A stretch of DNA of 64,000 nt from Anisakis pegreffii (taxonomy: Eukaryota > Nematoda > Chromadorea > Rhabditida > Anisakidae), in the NCBI GenBank assembly GCA_035041965.1, contig JAPYMA010000509.1, positions 62,001 to 126,000 on the forward strand, in the 5' to 3' direction. Below are positions 46,301 through 58,300 of this stretch, one piece after another (within the stretch, counting starts at the first letter, position 1; each line of letters opens with the position of its first letter). A program made the position numbers and the translations under genes. Below the pieces are notes generated by a model that was not told where the DNA came from, searched no databases, and saw only the letters and a list, made by a program, of their open reading frames with translations.

Positions 46301-49300
46301 TGGTAGAAGAACGAATGCGGATTCTTGTGGATCGTTACGCCGAACTCCAAGAGTTGTCCGAGGACCGCAAACGACGTCTTGAAAACAATCGTCGTCTGTG
46401 TCAGTTCTGGTGGGATGTAGCCGAATTGGAGCAAAATCTCAAAGAAAGCGAACAGGTTCGAAAGTGTTCATCTTAAATGTTTTCACAACTCATTTCTCAC
46501 CGACTTTCCCAGATTCACCTACATCAGTTCTTTCTAATGTACAATATGTTGTACGTTATGGTTATCATTTGAAGTGTAATTAGATGTTATTCGCAGTGCG
46601 ATTCGCATTGAGCCACATGATTGTTGTACAATGTTTGATCAGTGTTTTTTCAGGTATTAACAACACCGGATACTGGTCGCGATATGGTCTCTGTTTCGCT
46701 GCTACTCGCAAAACACAAGAACGCTGAACAATCACTCGATATGTTGGGACGTCAGCTGGATGGTCTTGATGAACAAGGCAATGGATTGAGAGAGGAGAAT
46801 ATCCCTGGTTCGTTTCAGTTAGATCCTCGGATATATCTCACTCTATCATAAGATTTTGTGTACTTGAACGGATACTCCTGAATTCATGTATCGTAAGCTC
46901 AGAAATAATGCACTGATTATTTGTTATAGGTTCTGAAACAATAGCGGATCGTTTAGCCACTGTTCGCGATTATTACAATAAGCTGAAAGAATTGGCCGCC
47001 GATCGCCATACGCGACTTGCTGGTGGAGTTAATTATTATCAGGTAACGAACTGATCGATCACCTCAAAACATACCGTTATTATTGAATGCCTTTCATGCA
47101 ATTCCAAATTATCAGTTTGCTATGATGTCTTGTGATTCAAATTTTGTGACTCAATAATCTTCTGGCAATTATTTGATTTCTGAATGTTAATTACATTTAA
47201 GTTCTTCAACGATGCGGATGATGTGGACGCGTACTTGGTTGATACGTTACGTTTGGTTGGAAGTGAAGACGTTGGCAAAGATGAAGGTACCGTGCAACTT
47301 CTTATTAGAAAGCACGATGATGTCAGCGACGATCTGCTGAAGTTCGAGGAGAATGTGAAGCAACTTCACATGCAGGTACTGTCTTTGTATATGACTCTTT
47401 TGGATGGCGAAAAGTTAAATTATAAGTTATGTGAATCAATAATATTCATTGGCTGTTCTTATCGCAGTACATTTCTAAGAGCAATGGATAATTGACATGA
47501 CTTCAGGCCGAATCTTTACCAGCAGAAGCGCGTGAACATCCGGATGTATTGGCAAGACTCGACACGACCGAGAAGCGTCGAGCCGAGCTTGAAGAATTGG
47601 CACGTCTCAGGAAACAAAGACTTCTGGATGCGTTATCGCTCTATAAACTGTTCAGTGACGCTGACAGTATTGAAGCGTGGATTGATGAAAAGGTTGTTAT
47701 TTTTTGTGTCTTTCACCCAGTCGTTGCATTGTTCGGTCTTGTTTCAAATTCCTGAGCAGGCGATTTCGTTGTGAATCTAATTGGTTGTGTTTAAGGGTAA
47801 ATTGTTGTCCACACTTATGCCAGGACACGACTTGGAAGAGGTCGAGATAATGAAACATCGTTTCGATACACTCGAAAGTGATATGAACAATCAAGCGGCC
47901 AAACTGGCCACTGTCAACGAATTAGCTCGTCAATTGTTACATGTTGATCATCCAAATTCAGATGAAATTCTGCAACGACAAAATAAACTTAACGCAAGGT
48001 TATTAGCATATTTTTATTCAGTCACATCCCTTGCACATCAGACAGCAACGAACCATTTACTTACAATTGCAATATGAAAGTACCGTCACGGTTTATGCAT
48101 CAAAGCGTGATGCTTTTGTAAACTATATGAAACTTGCTGATTTTTGTAGACAGCAGTAGTTTGGACGAAAATATACTTCCGCGGGATAAATCTTCATAAG
48201 CCCTATTACTATTGTATGCCTCAACTTTATATCAAAACGCACTCCTGCATCTGTTACTTTTTCATCTGGGAGATCCAAAGTATAACATATTGTTGTTCCG
48301 GAAGTGGCCACTTGAAAATGATTTCATTCCAGATGGGCACAATTACACGATATGGTCGATCAGAAACGAGATGAATTGGATCGTGCGCACCGTTTAGAGA
48401 CATTCCGAATCGATTGTCAAGAGACGATCTCGTGGATTGAGGATAAGACTCGTGTGCTGGAAGATGCCGATGAGTTGACGAACGATTTGACGGGTGTTAT
48501 GAAACTGCAGAGACGTTTGAGTATGATGGAACGTGATTTGGGTGCCATACAGGCCAAGCTTGACTCACTTCAGACGGAAGCGGCCGCAATCGAGAAAGAG
48601 AAACCGGCCGAGGCTGCGAAGATTCAGGAAGACATTCGACGCATTCAGAATGTGTGGGATATTCTGAATCGTAGGGTTCGCGAACATGAGGCGAAACTCG
48701 ATGAGGCTGGCGACTTACAGAGATTCTTGCGCGACCTTGATCACTTCCAAGCGTGGCTCACGGCCACTCAACGACAGGTCGCGTCTGAAGATGAACCGCA
48801 ATCGTTGGCGGACGCTGAACAGCTGCTGAATCAACATGCCGCAATACGTGAAGAGATTGACGGGTACGCGGAAGACTATGTGAAGATGCGTGCAATGGGT
48901 GATCGTGTCACACAAGATCAAACCGATCCACAGTATATGTTCTTGAGACAACGTCTGGCTGGTCTCGAGGAAGGATGGGAAGAGCTGCAGCGAATGTGGG
49001 ACAATCGACAGCATCTGCTCAGTCAGGGTCTCAATCTGCAAATGTTCCTTCGTGATGCGAAACAAGCTGAAGTGATGCTATCGCAACAAGAGAATTACTT
49101 AGCCAAAGAGGACATACCAAGTTCACTTGAACAAGCTGAAAATATGCTCAAGAGACATCAAGATTTCTTGACTACTATGGATGCCAATGACGAGAAGATC
49201 AAGGTAATCTTGTTGAACCGCTCCTAGATTTATGTCAAGTTGCCTTGTCATTGTTTTTAGTTCGGGATTTTCATCGTTTTAAATTAAAAACAATGACGAA

Positions 49301-52300
49301 TGTTCATTTTTTGAAAGGAAAATCTTCGGAATTCTATGCTGACACCTCTCGACTGCAATCGTGTTATTCATTCATAAATAATCTGATCATAAGCTGATAC
49401 AGTTCGTTTCTGAGTCCAATTCACCATGAATATCATGTTGTATGTTTGCAGGCGGTTGTATTGTTCGGTGATCAGCTTTGTAACGATGGCCATTATGCAG
49501 CCGATAAGATCCACAAAAAAGCACGTAACATCGAAGAACGTCGCGAATCGAATCGTGAACGTGCAGGTGCGATGTTCGATAAACTGAAGGATGCACTCAC
49601 CTTACAGCAGTTCTTATCTGATTGTGAGGAATTGCGTGAATGGATCGAAGAGAAAATGATTCGTGCACAAGATGAGACTTATCGGTACGTTAGAATAAAG
49701 TAAATTTAAATCGTTACTTTGGAAGTGTGAATTTGACTTTTTGATTTGCTGAATGAAGATGTTTTCTGCAATAACTTCTTCAATCTGAATAAAATCAATC
49801 TGAATCTCTTCAATAACTTCAAAATGAATCATCCAAAGAGACATATCAAGAACAGTATCGATAATTATCACTCAGACATGCATCTTATATCTGACAATCG
49901 TACATTCGAACAAATTTAATCACTGTTTGTTATTATCATGTTCCTAATTCTCAATTTTAAACGAAGTCATACAGATATGTTTTATGATGGATTCTATTAT
50001 AACTGTCAATCATTTGCAGTGATGCTAAAACAATAACGTCGAAATTCGTTCGTCATCAAGCATTCCAATCGGAATTGCAATCGAATCGTGAACGTCTTGA
50101 TCAGCTGAGACATGCGGCCGTGAAACTAGCTGAAGAGAAACCCGAATTTGTTTCTATGATTGATCCACAAATTGCGGATTTGTCAACACAGTGGGAACAG
50201 CTGGAGAGAACAACTGAAGAAAAGGGTCAAAAACTATTCGACGCAAACCGACAACAGCTCTATGTACAAAGTATTTCCGATATGAAGGTTGGTTTATCAT
50301 TCCGAAGTTAAAATGGTGCGAGTGTTTCTTAGGAATCGCTACCATACCGGTGCATAAAGCATGTGTTTCAGCTGTCTCAGAATGAATGTAACTTTCCAGG
50401 AATGGGCCGAACAACTGCAACAACAAATGGTCAGTGAGGATACAGCGCAAGATCTGACCACCGTCAACGTTGCAATGCAGAAACAACAGCTCATCGAAAG
50501 TGAAATGGTGAAACGTGCCGCTCAAATGGATTCACTTCAGGTAACAACTACACTCTCATCTTAAACTTTTCGATTTCTCTGTTCGTTTCTGTTCAACAAA
50601 GACAGATGAAATCAGAGTGTGTTTATACCACATTTGAGTTGTAATAAATTGATGTGTAAATAGCTTCATGCTCATACGAAGGATACAACATTTCTTCTTG
50701 TTTCTTTTACCACAACAAGCGATCATTGCAAAAGCGATTAACATTCTTTCAAATACAGCTATAACTACTCTGTACTCTAAATTACATTGTTTCATTCTGT
50801 AACAATTGAGTTTTTCAGCAAATGGAACCTCAGCTCGAAGAGATGCATCCAGAAGAGGTTGAAGCAATTAAGGCGCATCGTTTAGCTGTGCAAGAACAAC
50901 TACAACGTCTACAGGCACCACTTGACGATAGACGTCGTCAGCTGGAACGCAAAAAGAATGCCTACCAATTCTTGAGAGATGTTGACGATGAAAAATTATG
51001 GTGTGCTGGTGAGTGAGTGTTTTGTTGATGAGATATACTTTTGCGGTATTGTATTCAGACGCTAGAGGTCATCATATTCATGCCTAATACCTAATTTTTT
51101 AAGATTCATTCATTAGATTTTCGGAATTTACTAAGTATTGTTAGTGATTATCTTTAGAAAATAATTTTTATATGATACAGATGAAACAGATGGATCATTA
51201 TTGGTATTTAATTTGATATTCATTTATTGCAGAACGATTACCATTAGCCCAACAACGGCAACTTGGTGAGAGTCTATTTGATTGTCATCGATTGCAAAAG
51301 AAGACACAGTCGCTGAAGAATGAAATCGATAATCATGAACCATGGATTGAGAAGATTTGTGCTAACGGACGTGAATTAATCGATCTGGGTCATGAGAACA
51401 GTGCGATGTTCGAGTTGAAAATCAGTGAACTGCAAAACACTTGGAAGGTTGGTTCATTTTTGAATTTGTTCCCGAAATATTTATTGATTGTCTTCGAAAG
51501 TTGAGTTTACTTTCAAGTCTTTTGACTGAGTTTTTTGTTGAATTGTAAACATTTCGCTATTGAATGTCATGAGTTGTGTGCAAATGAACCGAAATTTGTG
51601 CAGTTCTCAACGAAAGCAACAATTGTTTTGTTAGCATTGAGAAGCACTGCTAAACTCTACCGTGTGTTCAGGATTTGAAAGACGCTGTAGAGGCACGTAA
51701 GGCGCATCTAGCCGAAAGTGAGAAGGCTCATCAGTTCCTCTACGATTGTAATGAAGCGGAAGCGTGGATGAGTGAACAAGAACTTTATATGATGCAGGTT
51801 TGTTCTATCAACTTCATTGTTTCAGATTTAGATCGCCCTTATCATATTTTTGACAGTTTGCGAATCACTCTCCATTGCTATTGTGTCATCTTATAGACTG
51901 TAAAAATCCTGAATGATATCATTGCTTAACTTCAAATTATATTTCATTTCCAGTATTCTCAATAGGAATATCTAACCTCCAAAAATACTTCAGTGACTGA
52001 CCAGTTTATCATTGCTACGTTGCATGATTTGATTGCGATTTGTTCATATGGCAAATGATTTAGTGTGTTCATACTGATCGCCTTTTTGATAATTTCTAAA
52101 GGATGAACGTGGAAAAGATGAGTTTTCAACGCAAAATCAAATCAAGAAGCACGAACGCTTACAACAGGACATCAATCAGTACGCAGATACGATCCGTAAC
52201 CTGGCAAGTCAAGCACAAAAATTCGTCGATGAAAAGAGTCCGTTGAGGTGAGTTTTCGAGTATTCCATTGCGTTATACGTCCAAGCGGCTATTCCACGCT

Positions 52301-55300
52301 GTCATCGAATGCGTTTTCTCAGTTGATTCGCTATCATCTGTCAAAGCATGTTTCATCAGGATGATCCAGTGATTTCAATTTACTACTTCCGAATGAATCG
52401 AATCGATGTCTTCGATCTGTCCTTTTGAATCGATCCTCATGGAAATTCAGCGATCAATTGTTGGTTGTAATTTCAGTGACCAGATTAGCGTTCGACAGGC
52501 TCAGATCGAAAAACTGTACGCAGGTCTTCAAGATCTGTGTCGTGAAAGACGTAAACGACTCGATGAAACATTACAACTCTATGAATTGCATCGCGAAATC
52601 GATGACCTTTTGCAGTGGATTGCTGACAAAGAGGTATCATTCTTACCTTTCGTCATCAACACTTTGTGTGAACCGCATTCTTGTAGCATTCCTATCTAGA
52701 ATTTGCATAGTACTGCATTCTGTTCGAATAAGAGCCATCAATCTGTGGAGAAAGTCACAGATTACTTGAATCATTGATTACTTCAGGTTGTTGCTGGTTC
52801 CCAAGAGGCAGGTCAAGACTATGAGCACGTCCAGATGCTCATCGAGCGTTTCCAACAGTTCGCTCGTGATACGGAAGCGATCGGATCCGATCGTGTTGCG
52901 AACGCGAATGATGCTTGTGATCAGGCATGTTTCACTGATTGCTTAGCAATTTCGCTTACTGATTATCTTCGGTGATTTTACTGATGTTGCTGAAGAGAAA
53001 GTTCATTAAGATATTCTAACATAATGAGGCTTTCACCAATGGTAATATAAATATCACATTTATAAAATATCAATAATAATATCGATATCAACCGTAATCA
53101 CAACAGCAAAAATTATAAATGTATAAATGTGTTAAACAACATCCAGTCATATTAATGAATTGTTGTGTTTTAGTTGATCTCAGTTGGACATTCGGATGCG
53201 CCGACGATAGCACTTTGGAAGGATAGCTTGAATGAGGCTTGGGAGAATCTGTTGGAGTTGATTGATACTCGTATGCAGTTGCTAGATGCATCTCGTCTTC
53301 TGCATAAGTTCTTCCACGATTGTCGTGATTGCTTGTCACGCATCCTGGAGAAGAATCATGCGATACCAGAAGATCTTGGACGTGATTCGTCGTCGGTTGG
53401 AGCACTGAAAAGGAAACATCAAAATTTCTTGAAGGTTACAAGCGATTCTCATTTTATCTCTCATTTCATCTAGCATTACACAACTTTGGTCGATCAGTTT
53501 AGGTAATTCCTTGATAAAATCATGCAGAGTTAGTTCCACTCATAAACTTATGCTGCCCATTGCATATTGGTTTAGCACTTCATTTGTACGCATTTTTTGG
53601 TGTGTGCGATTTTTGGGTTCCATTGGATATAACGAATGCATCAGATCCGCAAAATATGAGAGGGATATCTTTGCTTTCGGTGCCTTCTTCAGATCACAGT
53701 AACGGTTACCAGACAAATGAAAAAGATGTTTTGCACTTTCAGGATATTGAAGCGATCGGTCAACAAGTAGCGCAGATCGAGAAGGACGCCGGTGAGCTTC
53801 GAGATGCTTACGCAGGCGATAGAGCCGTTGAGATCGGTGCGCGTGAGGCTGAGGTGTCGAAAGCATGGCGACAACTGCGTGCAATGTGCGATTCTCGCTC
53901 GCAGAAACTTGGCGATACGTCGGATTTGTTCAGATTCATGAATATGGTTCGAGACTTACTGCTGTGGATGGATGAGGTGAAACGAGAAATGAACACCCAA
54001 GAAAGACCTAAGGTTCTCCCATTCATTTGTCTCTTCCGTTCAATTGCATTTTTTTGTTTCCTTCAAATTGAGCTGAAATCATATCTTTTTTTGGTTAATT
54101 TAAGTGAATTTCTGTTTATAGGATGTTTCCGGTGTTGAGTTGCTAATGAACAATCATCAAAGTTTAAAAGCTGAAATAGACGCTCGTGAAGAAAACTTCA
54201 ACGTTTGTATATCGTTGGGACGAGATCTGTTGAATCGCAAACATTATGCATCATCTGAAATCGAGAAGAAATTAATCAAACTGACAACCGAAAGAGCGGA
54301 AATGATGCGACGTTGGGAGGATCGATGGGAATACCTGCAACTGAGTTCGTTCTTCACTTCTCTGAACTGCTTATCAATGAGTTCATTTCACAATTATCTT
54401 TAATGCAGTTCAATTGTTTAATCGATATTTTGTGGTTCATTGATAATTTTTTGATGTTCTGATGAATGTAAAACTGGAAAAAGGTTTTGTTTACAGTATT
54501 GGAAGTGTATCAGTTCGCGAGAGACGCTGCCGTTGCGGAGAGTTGGTTAATGGCCCAAGAGCCGTATCTGATATCGCGTGAATATGGCGTTAGTTATTCA
54601 ATCTGTTTTCAACATGTAACAATAGTCTTATTTGCACACAATTAATTGGTCATCTTTTTATTTATTCGTTATTTGATAGGTATTTCCGACGAAGTTTCTC
54701 ACTCGAGAATCAATCGGTCATAAGTGGTAAAAAGATACTGTTGCTTGCGAAGACATGCTCATGTAAGCATATAAATTTCAGTTTGAGTTGATTTCATGAT
54801 TTTCAGCGCAATCTTGAAGAGACAATAAAACTGATCAAGAAGCACGAAGCGTTCGAAAAATCTGCATCCGCTCAGGAGGAGAGATTCCTGGCTCTCGAAA
54901 AACTTACTACGGTAAATTTTTCGCACTATTTTCCCAGATTTTATACTGTATCAGAGTTTGACTGTGTAATACGGTATTCTTCGTCTGATTCCATGCTTAA
55001 ATTTTCTGTTTCTTAGATTCCCCAATCACATGTTCGAATCCTCATTGTGATCATTTCAGATCGAATAACTGTTTTATGTTTGCTGAATGATTTTGGCTTC
55101 AGTATATTTCCGTTCATGTTCTATTACCCTTTGTAATATAGCCGTTTTTTAGCAGTTAGCTAAACTGCTGTTTTTTAGCAGTTTTTCAGCAGCACTTCAT
55201 ACAGAAAATATTTCACCTGTGTTTCTATAATAATTTCCCAATAGTGATTAATATTAATGCTGAGATTGGTTAAATACCATGATTTTGCTTTACTTCCAGC

Positions 55301-58300
55301 ACGCTTTTTAATAATGCTTTAGCTTACAATCAAATAATTGGATCTTTACAACAATTGGCTTTTCATGCTTCTTCGCTTTTGTTGCTTTCTTCTATTACTC
55401 CTCTGTATTTCTTATTGAGTTGTGTTGTCATTATTTTGATTTAACCCCCCAAACTACTGCTTGAAATCAATACGATATCGATCCCGAAGACGTCGTGAAG
55501 GTAACACATCGAAGAGAATTCAAATAAGAAATTGGAATGTCGTTAAAAAAATTGTACACTCAAATTAAAGTTGGAACTCATCGCACAACAATACGTGGTC
55601 TGGCTGAATATGGGCGGCACTAAACGTAAACTTCAAGGGCTTGTGCCCAGTGCAGATCTTCGTTTCATTGAACGACTCGAACGTGAAATGGTATAGAAAG
55701 TAGAAGTGTGAATGAATTTGAACACTTTGATCACGCTACTATGGTATCTCGACTTTGTGCTCAAAGACTTTGTTATGGGAGTTCGTTCGGGGTTGAACAG
55801 GCGATTGCAATTGTTGCTAGTTCAGATACCATAGAAACGGATCACTGGAATGCTCACTGATAACCAAACTATTAACGAGGCACATCCTGCAAAAGCGTTC
55901 TCTTTCACGAGTGTTTTGAATTCATCCTGAAGCAACTAATCGGCATTGTTTGACATTATCTGTTGAGAGTGTATACGTAACAAAAATTTATTTCTTGTTG
56001 CATGGTCGTCTGTGTGTTGTAGCAGTGTTCTTGTCCTCTTCGAGCAGTTAGTAGAATATTCTCTTGAAGATTCGCTGAATTCTATCATGCTTTCATTTGT
56101 TCTCATGGCATTAAACTTTGTGTTGTTAGCACAGAGATAGATGCTCAAAATTGTGGAATTCAAATTACATTTCGTTTGTCTGTTTCAAAAGAGCTACGAG
56201 GAGAAGAAGTTACGGCATTGGATTATTCCTTCTTCTGAAGTCATTTTAACTGGAAGTAGTCTTCACGTATACTTTCTTTCTGTGATTGGAGATTAATGAA
56301 TTGTTATATTCATCATGAATCGTTTGATCTGTATTCAAAATCGCCATGTCGTTTTGCAACATATTGAACTCCATTTAACGAACTGTGAGCGTATTGCATG
56401 CATAATGAGCGTTTTTCGGTCTTGTCGAATAACGATATCAAAATGTTGTTTGAGGTGGTTTGATTTTTTGAATTTGATGATTCGATTCATGATCAGTCAT
56501 GACTTTTGTTGACATTTCAGTTCGAATTGAAAGAAATGCAAAGGCGTGATATGGAAGAGGCAGAACGTCGTGCAGCTGGAGCGCAACGGGGTTCAGTGGG
56601 CAAACAAGCGACACCAGCTCGTGAACGTGTTCCACTTGAAGGCACTGCAGCCACTTCAATGGAACGAGTCGGACCCGAGACTTCTGATGGTATTTTTTTG
56701 TTTGTAATTTTGAAATTTTGTAAACAATCATCCCTTCTGTTCCGTTCAGTCCATATTAAGGACCCGTGGAGCCTTCCAAGCGCAAAATTTTCAAACTTGA
56801 TCGGTTAGAAATAAGTTTATCGTTTTTACTTTCTTGACAGACCGTTCCGTTTTGATATGGGTTATGTTTCATATCTTTTTTGTTATCACTGATGAAGAAA
56901 CATTCGTTGAAAAGTTTTTTATGCAGCGTTGAGTGCTGAGTGCTAGATTCACCAGGAATCTTTGTATTTAACGGTTTAATGGGTGAAGACTTTTTGCATG
57001 TTCATGGAATTGCAACTCTCTTTTGTTTATTTTCAGTATTAGAGTAGCATGTGTTGTCACACTGCACCAATTTTTACAGTTGTTTGCGTTTTTTTTGAGT
57101 GTCTTCGTCTAATCACGGTAATATTCTCACTCAGAACAAACGCATGATTTACACACTCTACATTGATCCATCCATTTGCAAGCATATACATTATCGTGCA
57201 GAGATCTCAAGACATGTATGCAAAAACAACCTATTGTTTCGTTACGAAAGCACTTGGCTCTACTTTATCCCCGTTCATCATTCTCAACTGATTCAAAATC
57301 CTGAGGATTGCACCGGATCTCTTTATATGGGTCTCTAAATTTATGTTAAAGGAATACGCCGGAAGGGAATATCTAGTTTAGTTACGTGTGAATGCTTTTG
57401 AAAATCTTGTCGAATATTCACATCCGAAAATTGACAGCTCACCCATCCAAAAGTCATACTCTTTCAACATTGATGATATAAAATCATGTTCAATGAACAT
57501 TTCACATCCGTTTTTGCATAAAGGATCAAATCGTATATTCTTGGCGTTGTGCTCATGCGACTGCACTCTATAAATGGTCTCATAAGTAAAACAGATTCGA
57601 AAAAACTAGTTAAACTAATAGTAACATATGGACTCGATTGAATCGCACGTAGTACATTCAGGATCAGTAAATATTCATCAAGTGAGTGATGAATGAATGT
57701 GATGCATAATTTTATGTTCATGTGAGTGGTTACTACTTCTGTGAAAGCAACAACTTCAATGATGCATGCTTTTGAATGTTGTTTATAGAGCAGTTACAAT
57801 CGCCGCAGCAACAGGCACCTCTGGAGACGACGTTCAGCAGTGCGGAGAGTGGATCGAGCCATCGACGAGCCAAATCAGCTGGTATGCGAATCATCGTAAA
57901 TTCCTTTGTTCGAACTGTCTCACTACTCGTATTCGTTCCTCTCACCTCAACTATAAAAAACACAACACTTATTGACAACCACTCCTTGAAACTAAATGCA
58001 ACATCACCCCCGAAATACCTCTAGTCTTAAGCATCACAAATACCTTTAGTTATTATTTCACTTTTAATTTTGTCCACTTCCTTTCATTTTCACCACGTAG
58101 TGTTGGTATTATTGGTTGATCGAATGCAGTGTAAAACCAAATAACTGTACTCTTCAACGTTCTGATGTGCGAAGCACACCAGAATTCGCGGTGAGTTGCC
58201 GTGATCAATCAGCACACAGCATGATGTTCCACCGATCGTTGATTTTATCGTTTGAGCTGCTCATTCATGTTCACCTGGCTTACCGAAGAAAGTTTCCAAC

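Noticed and set aside
48715..49065. 116-codon minus frame over spectrin exon 18
   Set aside because: It is antisense to confirmed spectrin-repeat codons.
53560..53742. Open frame running into spectrin exon 29
   Set aside because: It is in frame with exon 29, but no acceptor gives the right phase. A TTTCAG at 53,742 fits homology precisely, so this is intron.
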